From Actinoplanes campanulatus (lineage in GTDB: Bacteria; Actinomycetota; Actinomycetes; Mycobacteriales; Micromonosporaceae), in assembly GCF_014647795.1 (NCBI RefSeq), contig NZ_BMPW01000013.1:62001-126000 (forward strand): a DNA stretch of 64,000 nucleotides, in the 5' to 3' direction. Every line of letters begins with the position of its first letter. The first letter of the stretch is position 1. The translations under genes were made by a program, and so were the position numbers. Positions 1 through 9,023 of the stretch are shown in pieces. The notes beneath the pieces were generated by a model. That model was not told the origin of the DNA, made no database searches, and saw only the letters and a list, made by a program, of their open reading frames with translations.

Positions 1-10
1 GGAAGGAGAC

Positions 11-658
11 ATGATCCGAGTCTTTCTCCTCGACGACCACGAGGTCGTCCGCCGTGGCCTCGTCGACCTGCTCCAGGCGGGCGGGGACATCGAGGTGGTC
101 GGCGAGTCCGGGTCCGCCCAGGAGGCGGCCCGGCGCATCCCCGCCCTGCGTCCCGACGTCGCGGTGCTCGACGCCCGTCTGCCCGACGGCAACGGCATCG
201 ACGTCTGCCGTGACGTGCGCGCCGTCGACTCGTCGATCAAAGGCCTGATCCTCACCTCCTACGAGGACGACGAGGCCCTCTTCGCCGCGATCATGGCGGG
301 CGCCTCCGGCTACGTGCTCAAGCAGATCCGCGGCACCGACCTGGTCGACGCGGTCCGCCGGGTCGCCGCCGGCCAGTCGCTGCTCGACCCGGCGGTCACC
401 CAGCGGGTGCTGGAGCGCATCCGCAACGGCGTCGAGCAGCCACGCGAGCTGGCCTCGCTCACCGACCAGGAGCGGCGCATCCTCGAGTTCGTCGCCGAGG
501 GCCTGACCAACCGGGAGATCGCCGGCCGGATGTTCCTGGCCGAGAAGACGGTCAAGAACTACGTCTCCAGCCTGCTCGCGAAGCTGGGTCTGGAGCGGCG
601 CACACAGGCCGCGGTCCTGGCCACCAAGCTGCTCGGCGAGCATCCCTCGCACCACTGA
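11..658 (+). CDS. devR: DosR/DevR-like response regulator (NarL/FixJ family)
   Basis: 215-aa transcription factor. Residues 1-120 are a receiver domain with the acidic pair DD at 8-9 and phosphoacceptor D54 in [10 protein letters not shown]. Residues about 148-207 are a LuxR-type helix-turn-helix ([20 protein letters not shown], then [16 protein letters not shown]). The N-terminus ([14 protein letters not shown]) and the C-terminal GLxRRTQAAV stretch are, from memory, very close to mycobacterial DosR, the hypoxia/dormancy regulator phosphorylated by DosS/DosT. A purine-rich RBS (GGAAGGAG) sits at bases 1-8. The cognate kinase is not adjacent on the right and may lie left of the window. The convergent neighbour encodes pyruvate formate-lyase, which fits a low-oxygen role. 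Orthology is inferred, not tested. Confidence 0.9.
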   Translation: MIRVFLLDDHEVVRRGLVDLLQAGGDIEVVGESGSAQEAARRIPALRPDVAVLDARLPDGNGIDVCRDVRAVDSSIKGLILTSYEDDEALFAAIMAGASGYVLKQIRGTDLVDAVRRVAAGQSLLDPAVTQRVLERIRNGVEQPRELASLTDQERRILEFVAEGLTNREIAGRMFLAEKTVKNYVSSLLAKLGLERRTQAAVLATKLLGEHPSHH

Positions 659-679
659 CCTCAGCACCCCGCACATCCA

Positions 680-719
680 CGGCCCGGGCGTTTCCGTCCG
701 GGCCGTTTCTTTTGCTTTT
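680..719 (+). terminator. Rho-independent terminator of the DosR-like gene
   Basis: An 11-bp stem (680-690 with 695-705, one G-T wobble) with a TTTC loop is followed by a T-rich tract at 706-719. It starts 22 bases after the stop codon. It is one of few hairpins in the window with a real T tail. Confidence 0.85.
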
Positions 720-939
720 GTACGACAGAGCACGCGGCCGTCTGCCGGGTCCGGCCCGCGACGCACCGCCGGGCGTTGCTGCCGGGCTGAGCCTGACCGG
801 GCGGCTGGCGCCGCACGGACCACCGATCTTCGCCCGGCGGGCGCGGCAAAGGCTTGAGTCGCAGGGGCTCGCGTGGAGCTGGCGGAACTGCCCTGAAAGG
901 ACGGGGCGTGCGCTTCCGTACGATAAAGGCGGTTTGGGG

Positions 940-1674
940 TTAATAGACCGTCAGGCCGTGGGCGCGGAACCGGGCGCGGACCCGGTCGACCAGCGCGGGG
1001 GTGGGCGCGTCGGTGCCGGCCAGCGGAAACGGCTGGTTGAGGGCGGCGTACTTGGCGGCGCCGAGGCGGTGGAACGGCAGGACCTCGACGCGTTCCACGG
1101 TGCTGATCGAGGCGGCGATGGCGGCTACCGCGTCGATGTTCTCGACCGTGTCGGTGAGCCCCGGGACCAGGACGAAACGGACCCAGATCGGGATGCCGCG
1201 GTCGGCCAGGCGGTGCGCGAAGCTCACCGTCGGTTCGAGGGATCCGGTACGTGTGACGCGGTGGTACGTCTCCTCGTCGCCGGCCTTGATGTCGAGCAGC
1301 ACCAGGTCGGTGACCTCGAGCAACTCGTCGGACGCCTTGGCGCCCAGGTAGCCGCTGGTGTCGAGGGCGGTGTGCAGTCCCCGCTCCCGGCACCGGGTGA
1401 AGATCTCGCGGACGAAGTCGGGTTGTTGCAGGGCCTCACCACCACTGAGGGTGACGCCGCCGTGCGCGACCTTGATGAAGCGCTCGTAGCGCTGGATCTC
1501 GGTCATCAGCTCGTCGGCGTCCATGATCTGCCCGCTGCGCCGGAACCACGTGTCGGGGCTGTGGCAGTACTGACAGCGCAGCGGGCAGCCGGCCAGGAAC
1601 GCGACGAATCGCGTTCCCGGCCCGTCGACGCCCGTGGAGACGTCGAACGAGTGCACACTCCCGGTGACGGTCAC
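940..1674 (-). CDS. pflA: Pyruvate formate-lyase-activating enzyme (radical SAM)
   Basis: 244-aa glycyl-radical-enzyme activase. It uses S-adenosylmethionine and a [4Fe-4S] cluster to place a radical on the glycine of PflB. The cluster motif C-x3-C-x2-C is visible as [15 protein letters not shown] (C30, C34, C37). [14 protein letters not shown] is the typical GGE SAM-binding motif. Length matches the family (about 245 aa). It starts with GTG at 1674, overlapping the pflB stop by four bases (GTGA), so translation is probably coupled. Its substrate is almost certainly the preceding gene product. Both enzymes are oxygen-sensitive, so expression should be limited to microaerobic or anoxic conditions. 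Confidence 0.95.
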   Translation of the reverse strand: MTVTGSVHSFDVSTGVDGPGTRFVAFLAGCPLRCQYCHSPDTWFRRSGQIMDADELMTEIQRYERFIKVAHGGVTLSGGEALQQPDFVREIFTRCRERGLHTALDTSGYLGAKASDELLEVTDLVLLDIKAGDEETYHRVTRTGSLEPTVSFAHRLADRGIPIWVRFVLVPGLTDTVENIDAVAAIAASISTVERVEVLPFHRLGAAKYAALNQPFPLAGTDAPTPALVDRVRARFRAHGLTVY

Positions 1675-3911
1675 AGCGCGCCGTGGAAGGTGCGCGAGAT
1701 GACGTCGCGCTGCTGCTCCTTGGTGAGCCGGACGAAGTTCACCGCGTAGCCGGAGACCCGGATGGTGAGCTGCGGGTACTTCTCCGGGTGCGCCATCGCG
1801 TCCTCCAGGGTGGCCCGGTCGAGAACGTTGACGTTCATGTGGAAGCCGTGACCGTCGGTGTAGCCGTCGAGCACGCCGACCAGGTTGCCGATCTGCTCGT
1901 CGCGGGTGCGGCCGAGACCGTCCGGCGTCGAGGTGATGGTCAGCGAGATGCCGTCGCGGGCGCTGCGGTACGGCAGCTTCGACACCGACAGGGCCGCCGC
2001 GACCAGGCCGTGCTTGTCCCGGCCGTTCATCGGGTTGGCGCCGGGCGCGAACGGCTCGCCGAGCCGCCGGCCGTCCGGGGTGTTGCCGGTGTGCTTGCCG
2101 TAGACGACGTTCGAGGTGATGGTCAGCACCGACATGGTGGGCTCGGCGCCGCGGTACATCGGCTGCCGCCGGATCTTCTCCATGAACCGGTTGACCAGGT
2201 CCACCGCGATCTCGTCGACCCGGTCGTCGTTGTTGCCGAAGGTCGGGTAGTCGCCGTCCACCGCGTAGTCGACCACCAGTCCGGTCTCGTCGAGGACCGG
2301 CTTGACCTGGGCGTACTTGATCGCGGAGAGGCTGTCGACGGCGACCGAGAGGCCGGCGATGCCGGTGGCCAGGAAACGGTGCACCGGGTAGTCGTGCAGG
2401 GCCATCTCGATGCGCTCATATGCATACTTGTCATGCATGTAGTGGATGACATTGAGTGCATCAACATAGACCTCGGCAACCCAGTCGAGCGTCCTGTCGT
2501 ACGCCTCGAACACCTCGTCGTAGTCGAGCACCTCCTCGTTCAACGGCTTGGACGCGGGCGCCACCTGCACGCCGCTGATCTCGTCGCGGCCACCGTTGAT
2601 CGCGTAGAGCAGGGCCTTCGCCACGTTCGCCCGGGCGCCGAAGAACTGCATGTCCTTGCCGACCCGCATCCCGGACACGCAGCAGGCGATCGCCGCGTCG
2701 TCGCTCAGGTACGGCCGCAGCAGGTCGTCGTTCTCGTACTGGATGCTGCTGGTGTCGATGCTGACCTGGGAGCAGAACCGCTTGAAGCCCTCGGGCAGCC
2801 GCGGCGACCACAGCACGGTCATGTTCGGCTCGGGCGCCGGGCCCAGGTTGTAGAGCGTCTGCAGGTAGCGGAAGCTGGTCCGGGTCACCAGCGGCCGGTC
2901 GTCGGAGCCGATGCCACCGATCGACTCGGTCACCCAGGTGGGGTCGCCGGAGAACAGCTCGTCGTACTCGGGGGTGCGCAGGAACCGGACGATGCGCAGC
3001 TTGATGACGAAGTCGTCGACCAGCTCCTGGGCCTGCTCCTCGGTGAGGACGCCCTCGGCGATGTCGCGTTCCAGGTAGACGTCCAGGAACGAGGAGGTCC
3101 GGCCGAGCGACATGGCCGCGCCGTTCTGCTCCTTGGTGGCCGCCAGGTAGGCGAAGTACAGCCACTGGACCGCCTCACGGCCGGTGGTGGCCGGGCCGGA
3201 CAGGTCGTAGCCGTAGCCCGCGGCCATCGTCTTGAGCTCCTGGAGCGCGCGGATCTGCTCGGACAGCTCCTCCCGGTCGCGGATCACGTCGGCCACCGAC
3301 AGGCGGGCGTTCAGCGCCGTCTTGACCTGCTTGCGCTCCTCGATGAGGAAATCCACGCCGTAGAGGGCCACGCGGCGGTAGTCGCCGATGATCCGGCCGC
3401 GGCCGTACGCGTCGGGCAGGCCGGTGATGATGTGCGAGCGGCGGGCGGCGAGCACGTCGGCCGGGTAGGCGTCGAACACACCGGCGTTGTGGGTCTTGCG
3501 ATAGTCGGTGAAGATCTTGCGCACACCGGGGTCGAGCTCCCGCCCGTACGCCTTCAGGCCGCCCTCGACCATCCGCAGGCCGCCGGCCGGCATGATGGCG
3601 CGGCGCAGCGGGGCGTCGGTCTGGAGGCCGACGATCAGCTCGCTCTCCCGGTCGATGTAGCCGGGCCCGTGCGCGGTGATCGACGACGGGGTGGACGTGT
3701 CGGCGTCGTAGATGCCGTTGGCCCGCTCCTCGACGAACATCGCGGACAGCCGGTCCCAGACACGGGTGGTCCGCGCGGTCGGCCCGGCGAGAAACGCGGC
3801 GTCGCCCTCGTAGGGCCGCACGTTGTCGTGGATGAAGCCGGCGACGTCGATCCCGGTGCGCCACGACGTCCCGGCGAAGCCGCGCCACGCGTCCATGTTT
3901 CCTGCCTGCAT
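1671..3911 (-). CDS. pflB: Formate C-acetyltransferase (pyruvate formate-lyase)
   Basis: 746-aa glycyl radical enzyme that converts pyruvate and CoA to acetyl-CoA and formate. The paired catalytic cysteines are C410-C411 in AIACCVSGM. The radical glycine is G721 in RVSGYAVNF near the C-terminus. Length is close to E. coli PflB (about 760 aa), so it looks intact. The chosen ATG at 3911 has a strong AGGAGG just upstream; an internal ATG at 3896 with its own AGGAA is an alternative. It is the middle gene of kinase > pflB > pflA, and its RBS overlaps the kinase stop codon. PFL is unusual in actinomycetes usually regarded as aerobic, so the locus suggests fermentative survival under low oxygen. 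Confidence 0.96.
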   Translation of the reverse strand: MQAGNMDAWRGFAGTSWRTGIDVAGFIHDNVRPYEGDAAFLAGPTARTTRVWDRLSAMFVEERANGIYDADTSTPSSITAHGPGYIDRESELIVGLQTDAPLRRAIMPAGGLRMVEGGLKAYGRELDPGVRKIFTDYRKTHNAGVFDAYPADVLAARRSHIITGLPDAYGRGRIIGDYRRVALYGVDFLIEERKQVKTALNARLSVADVIRDREELSEQIRALQELKTMAAGYGYDLSGPATTGREAVQWLYFAYLAATKEQNGAAMSLGRTSSFLDVYLERDIAEGVLTEEQAQELVDDFVIKLRIVRFLRTPEYDELFSGDPTWVTESIGGIGSDDRPLVTRTSFRYLQTLYNLGPAPEPNMTVLWSPRLPEGFKRFCSQVSIDTSSIQYENDDLLRPYLSDDAAIACCVSGMRVGKDMQFFGARANVAKALLYAINGGRDEISGVQVAPASKPLNEEVLDYDEVFEAYDRTLDWVAEVYVDALNVIHYMHDKYAYERIEMALHDYPVHRFLATGIAGLSVAVDSLSAIKYAQVKPVLDETGLVVDYAVDGDYPTFGNNDDRVDEIAVDLVNRFMEKIRRQPMYRGAEPTMSVLTITSNVVYGKHTGNTPDGRRLGEPFAPGANPMNGRDKHGLVAAALSVSKLPYRSARDGISLTITSTPDGLGRTRDEQIGNLVGVLDGYTDGHGFHMNVNVLDRATLEDAMAHPEKYPQLTIRVSGYAVNFVRLTKEQQRDVISRTFHGAL

Positions 3912-3913
3912 GA

Positions 3914-3921
3914 CCCCTCCT
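3914..3921 (-). promoter_or_regulatory. Ribosome binding site of pflB overlapping the kinase stop codon
   Basis: The minus-strand AGGAGGGG lies 2 bases before the pflB ATG and overlaps the TAG stop (3920-3922) of the upstream kinase. This implies that kinase and pflB are on one transcript. Confidence 0.75.
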
Positions 3922-5896
3922 AGTGGTTCCCTCCCAGCGTCTCGTCGGGCCGTCCCGGGCGGGCAGGGCCAATGGTCCCGGGACGGCGGGGCAGGCGGAC
4001 CGTGGCGACCGTTCCGCCGCCCTCGTGCTCGTCGAGCGTGATGCTGCCGCCGTGCAGTTCGACGATGGCCCGGCTCAGCGCCAGCCCCAGGCCTGCGCCC
4101 GGGATGTCGCTGTGCCGGGCGTTGGAGGCGCGGTAGAGGCGGGCGAAGAGGCGGTCGCGCTCACCGGCCGGGATGCCGATGCCGCTGTCGGTCACGGTCA
4201 GCACGGCGGCGTCCTCGTCGGTGGTGAGGGAGACCTGGATCATGCCGCCCTCGGGGCTGTGCTTGACCGCGTTGCCGATCAGGTTCTCGGCCACCTGGCG
4301 CAGCCGGTCGCGGTCGCCGGGGACGGTCAGCCGCTCCGGCAGGTCGGTCCGCACCGAGAAGCCCGCGGCCGCGGCCGCCACCACCGATGCCAGGTCCACC
4401 TCGGCGGTGAGAAGCTCGGCCTGCCCGGTCTCCAGGGCGGACAGGTCGAGCAGCCGTTCGACGAGCGAGCGCAGCCGGGCGTTGTTGCGCTCGATCACCG
4501 TCAGCAGCTCGCGGATCTCGCCGACGGTCGTCTGGTCGGGCTCCTCGGCGATCAGGTCGGTGTAGGTGCCGATCGAGGTGAGCGGGGTGCGCAGCTCGTG
4601 GCCGACCAGGGCGATGTACTCGCCGACGCTGGCCGCGAGCTGGTGGGACAGCTCCTCGGAGCGGCGGCGCTCCAGGTAGGCGCCGACGTGCCCGGCGATG
4701 CCGGTGAGCAGGAGCGTCAGGGCCGGGTCGGGATCCTGGTGCTCGTGGATGAAGCAGCTGAACACGCCGACCACCTTCTCGGCGCTGCGCACCGGCACGG
4801 CCAGCGCCGCCCGGTAGTGCCCGGCCTCGGCGGGTCGGATCAGCACCGGAATGTCGGGCGCCCGCAGGTCAGGCACCCAGATCGGCTCGCCGCGCTCCCA
4901 GCAGGAGCCGGCCAGGCCCTCCCCGCGGTCCAGCGCGGGTGGCAGTTCGATCGGTGGTGAGCCGGGCGCGAGGTGGGTGGCGGCCGGGCGCAGCCGGTCG
5001 GTGACCGGGTCGACCAGCCACAGCCGCAGGTACGGCCAGCCCAGCCCGTCCGCCATGGCGCGCAGCACCTGGGCGCCGGCGCTGGCCGTGTCGGTGGCGT
5101 GCACCAGGACCTTGAGGACCTCGCTCTTGCAGCGCTCGTACTGGTGCTGGTGGTGTTCGGCGGTGACGTCGTGGACGGCGGCGACCGCTCCGAGGACCTG
5201 ACCGGCGGCGTCGCGGACCGGGCGGGCGTTGACGGCGAACCAGCGGGGCCGGTCCTGCCGGTCGTGGGCGAGGATCACGTCGTGCTGGACCTCCTCGCCG
5301 CGCAGCGCCCGGTACAGCGCCACGTCGTCGGGGTCCAGCGGGCTGCCGTCGTCGCGGCGCAACTTGAACCGCTCGGCCCAGTCCCGGGCCGGCACACCCA
5401 GGCTGTCGTCGCCGAAGAAGTCGCGGACCGGCTGGTTGATCACCACGAGCCGGCCCTCCAGGTCGCACGCCACCACCCCGGCGTCGAGGCTGCGCAGCAG
5501 AGCCTCGGTGAAGTCCGGGCCCCGGGCCTCGGCAGGCGCCTCCAGGCAGCCGCGCAACGTCTCGGTGAGCTCCTCGGCGCTGAACGATGCCGGCACCACG
5601 GTGACGGCCTCCGCCTCGGCCAGTTCGGTGTCGCCGGGCGGCTGGTGGGCGGTGATCAGTACGACCGGCACGTCCGCGGTGGTGGGATGCTCGCGCAGCC
5701 CCCGGCGCATCCGGGCGCTGTCCACGTGCGGCGTGTCGACGTCGGCGATGATCAGGTCGGGCCGGTGGGCGACCGCGGCGGTCAGGGCGGCCCGGCCGTC
5801 CCCGGCGAGGACCACCCGGTGGCCGAGCCGGCCGACCACCTCGGCGATGACCGCCTGGCGTTCCTGGTCGTCCTCGACGATGAGCACCGCTGCCAT
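3920..5896 (-). CDS. Receiver-PAS-GAF sensor histidine kinase
   Basis: 658-aa cytoplasmic kinase with no membrane segment. Order: receiver-like domain (1-120, D52 in IIADVDTPH), PAS (about 130-250), GAF (about 262-412), HisKA with H433 in [16 protein letters not shown], and a HATPase domain (about 500-645) with the N box [14 protein letters not shown] and a G box DSGIGIP. The receiver lacks the usual C-terminal lysine: the position aligned with K-P reads A103-S104 ([11 protein letters not shown]), so phosphorylation may be altered. It is the first gene of the pfl operon, so it probably senses redox state, oxygen or a metabolite through PAS/GAF. Its output partner is unknown; the nearby Hpt protein or DosR-like regulator are candidates. 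A second kinase of related layout lies at 41142. Confidence 0.9.
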   Translation of the reverse strand: MAAVLIVEDDQERQAVIAEVVGRLGHRVVLAGDGRAALTAAVAHRPDLIIADVDTPHVDSARMRRGLREHPTTADVPVVLITAHQPPGDTELAEAEAVTVVPASFSAEELTETLRGCLEAPAEARGPDFTEALLRSLDAGVVACDLEGRLVVINQPVRDFFGDDSLGVPARDWAERFKLRRDDGSPLDPDDVALYRALRGEEVQHDVILAHDRQDRPRWFAVNARPVRDAAGQVLGAVAAVHDVTAEHHQHQYERCKSEVLKVLVHATDTASAGAQVLRAMADGLGWPYLRLWLVDPVTDRLRPAATHLAPGSPPIELPPALDRGEGLAGSCWERGEPIWVPDLRAPDIPVLIRPAEAGHYRAALAVPVRSAEKVVGVFSCFIHEHQDPDPALTLLLTGIAGHVGAYLERRRSEELSHQLAASVGEYIALVGHELRTPLTSIGTYTDLIAEEPDQTTVGEIRELLTVIERNNARLRSLVERLLDLSALETGQAELLTAEVDLASVVAAAAAGFSVRTDLPERLTVPGDRDRLRQVAENLIGNAVKHSPEGGMIQVSLTTDEDAAVLTVTDSGIGIPAGERDRLFARLYRASNARHSDIPGAGLGLALSRAIVELHGGSITLDEHEGGGTVATVRLPRRPGTIGPARPGRPDETLGGNH

Positions 5897-5902
5897 AGCT
5901 GA

Positions 5903-5908
5903 AGCTTA
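5903..5908 (-). promoter_or_regulatory. Candidate -10 element for leaderless kinase-pfl transcript
   Basis: Minus-strand TAAGCT lies 6 bases before the kinase ATG, with no Shine-Dalgarno sequence between. This is the arrangement typical of leaderless actinobacterial mRNAs. No good -35 is visible. The surrounding region is locally AT-rich. Confidence 0.4.
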
Positions 5909-6004
5909 AATCATGTTAAATACGGCAATAAGGACAACGACGTTTCGTGGCGATGGACTGCGGGGTACTGTGCGGCCGCACGCGAGCCATCCCTGGGGTC
6001 AATC

Positions 6005-6394
6005 ATGTCCGAGCTGACCGCCCATCTCGACCTGCCGCTCGGCCGCGGCGCACCGGCCTCCGCCCGCCGCGCCGTGACCGCGGTGCTGGCCGGCTGGGGT
6101 TTCCACGACGGCGACTGGCTGGACGCCTGCGCCGTGGTGGTGAGCGAGCTCGTCAGCAACGCGGTCCGGCACGGCGGTGGCTGCGTCGAGCTGAGCATCG
6201 AGGCGCACGGCGGCCGGGTGACCGTCGCGGTGGCCGACGGATCCTCGGTGGTGCCCCGCCGCCGCGACCCGGACGGCGTCGGTGGGCGGGGCATCGTGCT
6301 GATCGAGGCGCTGTCGGCCGGCTGGACGGTGGAGAACCACCACGGCGGCAAGCGGGTCCGGGTCGAGCTGGAGCACTACCCCGGACTGCCCTAG
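6005..6394 (+). CDS. RsbW-like ATP-binding protein (HATPase_c_2)
   Basis: 129-aa single-domain GHKL ATPase of the anti-sigma factor/serine kinase type common in actinomycetes. The N box is VVSELVSNAVRHGG (N52), and VADGSS with GVGGRGIVLIEAL supplies the G1/G2 boxes. Such proteins usually hold a sigma factor or phosphorylate a STAS anti-sigma antagonist, but no sigma or STAS gene is adjacent. The SpoIIE-type phosphatase at 47868 belongs to the same kind of partner-switching network, though a link is speculative. It is transcribed divergently from the kinase-pfl operon and its TAG stop overlaps the stop of the convergent Hpt gene. Confidence 0.85.
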   Translation: MSELTAHLDLPLGRGAPASARRAVTAVLAGWGFHDGDWLDACAVVVSELVSNAVRHGGGCVELSIEAHGGRVTVAVADGSSVVPRRRDPDGVGGRGIVLIEALSAGWTVENHHGGKRVRVELEHYPGLP

Positions 6395-6792
6395 ATCGAT
6401 TCCTCGTACCCTTCGGTGACCGCCCGGACCGCCAGCAGCGTGCCACCGGCCTCGGCGCGCAGACGTTCCACGGTGCGGCCGGGATCGGCGACGATCCCGG
6501 CCCGGGCCCGGTCCTCGACCGCGGCGCAGAGGGCCGCGAGCCGGATCGCCCCGATGTTGGCGGCCGACCCCTTCAAACTGTGGGCGTGATCGCTGACCGG
6601 CTCCGGATCCCCGGCTTCCAGGAGGCGGGCCAGCAGGTCCACCGCGTCCGGGGTCTTCGCGGTGAACGAGCGGAGCAGCCGGAGCACGAGAGCCCGCTCG
6701 GCCGGTGACGGATCCCCCTCGGCGAACTCGGAGAGGCGGGCCCGGACCTCGGTCATCCGGGCCTCGTGCTCCGGCTGCCCAGCGGTCTCCAT
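6391..6792 (-). CDS. Histidine phosphotransfer (Hpt) domain protein
   Basis: 133-aa stand-alone Hpt protein. The phosphorylatable histidine is H71 in DHAHSLKGSAANIGA, the hallmark HxLKGSA motif of a four-helix Hpt bundle. It would shuttle phosphate between receivers and kinases. No hybrid kinase with a C-terminal receiver adjoins it, but the kinase at 3920-5896 carries an N-terminal receiver-like domain. The gene overlaps the RsbW-like gene by four bases tail to tail. It follows the rhamnose operon on the same strand after 51 bases, so read-through is possible but functionally odd. ATG at 6792 was taken; an internal ATG twelve codons in is possible. Confidence 0.82.
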   Translation of the reverse strand: METAGQPEHEARMTEVRARLSEFAEGDPSPAERALVLRLLRSFTAKTPDAVDLLARLLEAGDPEPVSDHAHSLKGSAANIGAIRLAALCAAVEDRARAGIVADPGRTVERLRAEAGGTLLAVRAVTEGYEESI

Positions 6793-6843
6793 CCGCTCAT
6801 GGTGCGCCCGGGCGGACGGGGTCCGGGGCCGATTCGCGGAGGA

Positions 6844-7995
6844 TCACGCTCCCCAGCCCGCCTGCGTGCCACCGACCCGCTCGGCGGCCACGCTCTCGGC
6901 GTACCCCGTCGCTTGAAAGGTCTTGACCGGATCGCGCGGCAGGCCCCGCGCCTCCCGCCGGTCCGCGAGAGCGGACCGCACGTCGGTCTCGTAGGCGTCC
7001 ATCAGCACCTGATGCGCGCCCAGCACGTCACCCGCCCGCTGTTCGGCGGCCAGCGCCTCCTGGTCCACCAGCAGTGCCTTGGCCAGCGCCGACTCGACGT
7101 TGAGCACCGAGCGGATCTGGCCCGGGATCTTCTCCTCGATGTTGTGGCACTGGTCGAGCATGAAGTTGACGCCCGACCCGGGCCGGTGCGCGCCCGCGGC
7201 CACGATCTCCGACATGATCCGGAACAGCTGGAACGGGTCGGCCGAGCCGACGATCAGGTCGTCGTCGGCGTAGTAGCGCGAGTTGAAGTCGAACGCGCCC
7301 AGCCGGTTCTGCCGGATCAGCTGCATCACGATGAACTCGATGTTCGTTCCCGGCGCGTGGTGGCCGGTGTCCAGCACCACGGTCGCCTTCTCACCCAGCG
7401 CCAGGCAGTGCAGCAGCGAGGTGCCCCAGTCCGGGATGTCCATGGTGTAGAAGTGCGGCTCGAAGAACTTGTACTCGAGCAGCATCCGGTGGCCGTCGTC
7501 CATCGCGTCGTAGATCGTCCGCAGCGACTCGGCCAGCCGGTCCTGGCGGCCGCGCAGCGAGTCCTGCCCGGCGTAGTTGAGACCGTCCGGCAGCCAGATC
7601 TTCAGATCCGTCGAGCCGGTCTGCCGCATCACGTCCAGGCACCGCAGGTGATGGTCGACCGCCTTGCGCCGGACCGCGGCGTCCGGGTGGCACAGCGAGC
7701 CGAGCCGGTAGTCGTCGTCCTGGAACAGGTTCGAGTTGATCGCGCCGATCTGCACACCCAGCTTGTCGGCGTGCGCCCGCAGATCCGGCCAGTCGTCGAC
7801 CAGGTCCCACGGGATGTGCAGGGAGACCCGGTTGGCCAGCCCGGTCACCCGGTTCACCTGCGCGGCGTCCGAGATCTTCTCGTACGGGTTCCGCGGCCCA
7901 CCGGGACGGGTGAACACCTTGAACCGGGTGCCCGAGTTCCCGTACGCCCAGCTCGGGACCTCGATCGTGAAGCCGTCGAGTCCGTCGAGGTTCAT
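6844..7995 (-). CDS. rhaI: L-rhamnose isomerase (RhaI type)
   Basis: 383-aa TIM-barrel sugar isomerase resembling the Pseudomonas stutzeri/Rhizobium RhaI type rather than E. coli RhaA. Expected metal and substrate residues occur in LLEYKFFEPHFY, VVLDTGHHAPGTNIE and FDFNSRYYADDDL. It would convert L-rhamnose to L-rhamnulose in the cytosol. It is the last gene of the rhaS-T-P-Q-I series and its ATG overlaps the rhaQ stop (ATGA). Rhamnulose kinase and aldolase genes are not in the window, so the rest of the pathway must be elsewhere. Confidence 0.88.
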   Translation of the reverse strand: MNLDGLDGFTIEVPSWAYGNSGTRFKVFTRPGGPRNPYEKISDAAQVNRVTGLANRVSLHIPWDLVDDWPDLRAHADKLGVQIGAINSNLFQDDDYRLGSLCHPDAAVRRKAVDHHLRCLDVMRQTGSTDLKIWLPDGLNYAGQDSLRGRQDRLAESLRTIYDAMDDGHRMLLEYKFFEPHFYTMDIPDWGTSLLHCLALGEKATVVLDTGHHAPGTNIEFIVMQLIRQNRLGAFDFNSRYYADDDLIVGSADPFQLFRIMSEIVAAGAHRPGSGVNFMLDQCHNIEEKIPGQIRSVLNVESALAKALLVDQEALAAEQRAGDVLGAHQVLMDAYETDVRSALADRREARGLPRDPVKTFQATGYAESVAAERVGGTQAGWGA

Positions 7996-9023
7996 GATGC
8001 GCTTCCTCCGTACCTACGATTGGTGAGCCCGTTCAACAGCGCGGCGAACACCAGCACCGCGCCCAGGGCGAGAAGCTGGTACTGCGAGCCCTCGTTACCG
8101 ACGAAGGCGAGCAGGATGCCGGCGTTGAGCCAGACGATGAGCAGCGTGGCCAGCACCACCCCGGCGACCCGGCCGATGCCACCGGTGATCGCCACCCCGC
8201 CGAGCACGGCGATGGTGATGGCCGGCAGGGCCATGCCGTTGCCGGAGACCCCGGCGTCCGGGCGCGCCGAGGCGAACTGGCCCACGGTCACCACGGCCAC
8301 CAGACCCGAGATCAAACCCGCATAGACGTACGCCTTGAAGCGCGTGTCCTTGACCGGAAGCCCTGCCCAGCGAGCGGCGACGTCGTTGGTGCCGATCGCG
8401 TAGAGCCGCCGCCCGTAGGCCGTCCGGGCCAGCAGCACCCAGACCGCGACGACGGTCGGCAGCAGAAACGTGAAGATGCCCAGCGGGACGTCCGGGACGT
8501 ACTCGCCGAACAGCGGCAGCTCCACCGACCTGCTGATGGAGAACAGCTCCTGGATCGGCTCGGTGCTGATCGGCTGCTGGTCGTTGATCACGATGGCCAG
8601 CGACTTGTACGCGTAGAACGTCGCCAGCGTCGCGATCAGTGCCGGGAACCCGATGTACGACACCAGGAAGCCGTTCACCGCGCCGAGCAGCGCGCCGAAC
8701 CCGGCCGTCGCCAGGATCGCCAGCCACAGCGGCCAGCCCCACTCGCCGTACGCGAAGCCGAACACCATGCCGGCCAGCGACACGATCGCCCCGACGCTCA
8801 GGTCGATGCCGCCTCGGCCGGACAGGATCACCAGCATCTCCGCCAGGCCCAGCATGGCCAGCGGCACCGCGGTGATCAGCGCCGCCGACATGTAGTCGAA
8901 GTCGTACGGCGCCGTCAGGTAGCCGCCCGCGTCGTTGACGAAGAACGTCACCACGACGGCCACGATCAGAACCGCGAGCAGCGCGATCCGCTGCGTGAGA
9001 AGAATCCGGACCGCCCTGCTCAC
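7992..9023 (-). CDS. rhaQ: Sugar ABC transporter permease (rhamnose importer)
   Basis: 343-aa BPD_transp_2 (RbsC-like) inner-membrane permease with about ten hydrophobic segments. It has the family motif LGLAEMLVILSGRGGIDLSVGAIVSLAGM and LAFVGNEG near the C-terminus. GTG start at 9023 overlaps the rhaP stop. It should pair with the next permease to form the channel of a rhamnose importer; the assignment to rhamnose rests on the isomerase neighbour and on the RhaSTPQ gene order known from Rhizobium. Confidence 0.85.
   Translation of the reverse strand: MSRAVRILLTQRIALLAVLIVAVVVTFFVNDAGGYLTAPYDFDYMSAALITAVPLAMLGLAEMLVILSGRGGIDLSVGAIVSLAGMVFGFAYGEWGWPLWLAILATAGFGALLGAVNGFLVSYIGFPALIATLATFYAYKSLAIVINDQQPISTEPIQELFSISRSVELPLFGEYVPDVPLGIFTFLLPTVVAVWVLLARTAYGRRLYAIGTNDVAARWAGLPVKDTRFKAYVYAGLISGLVAVVTVGQFASARPDAGVSGNGMALPAITIAVLGGVAITGGIGRVAGVVLATLLIVWLNAGILLAFVGNEGSQYQLLALGAVLVFAALLNGLTNRRYGGSAS

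Noticed and set aside
720-939. Gene or small RNA between the DosR-like gene and pflA
   Set aside because: No RBS, motif or convincing hairpin beyond the terminator already listed.
1683-3923. 746-codon open frame on the plus strand opposite pflB
   Set aside because: GC-rich shadow: Val/Asp/Gly/Arg-rich translation without motifs, exactly mirroring an unmistakable pflB.
5897-6004. DosR box upstream of the kinase-pfl operon
   Set aside because: No match to the recalled GGGAC-type palindrome could be seen in this interval.
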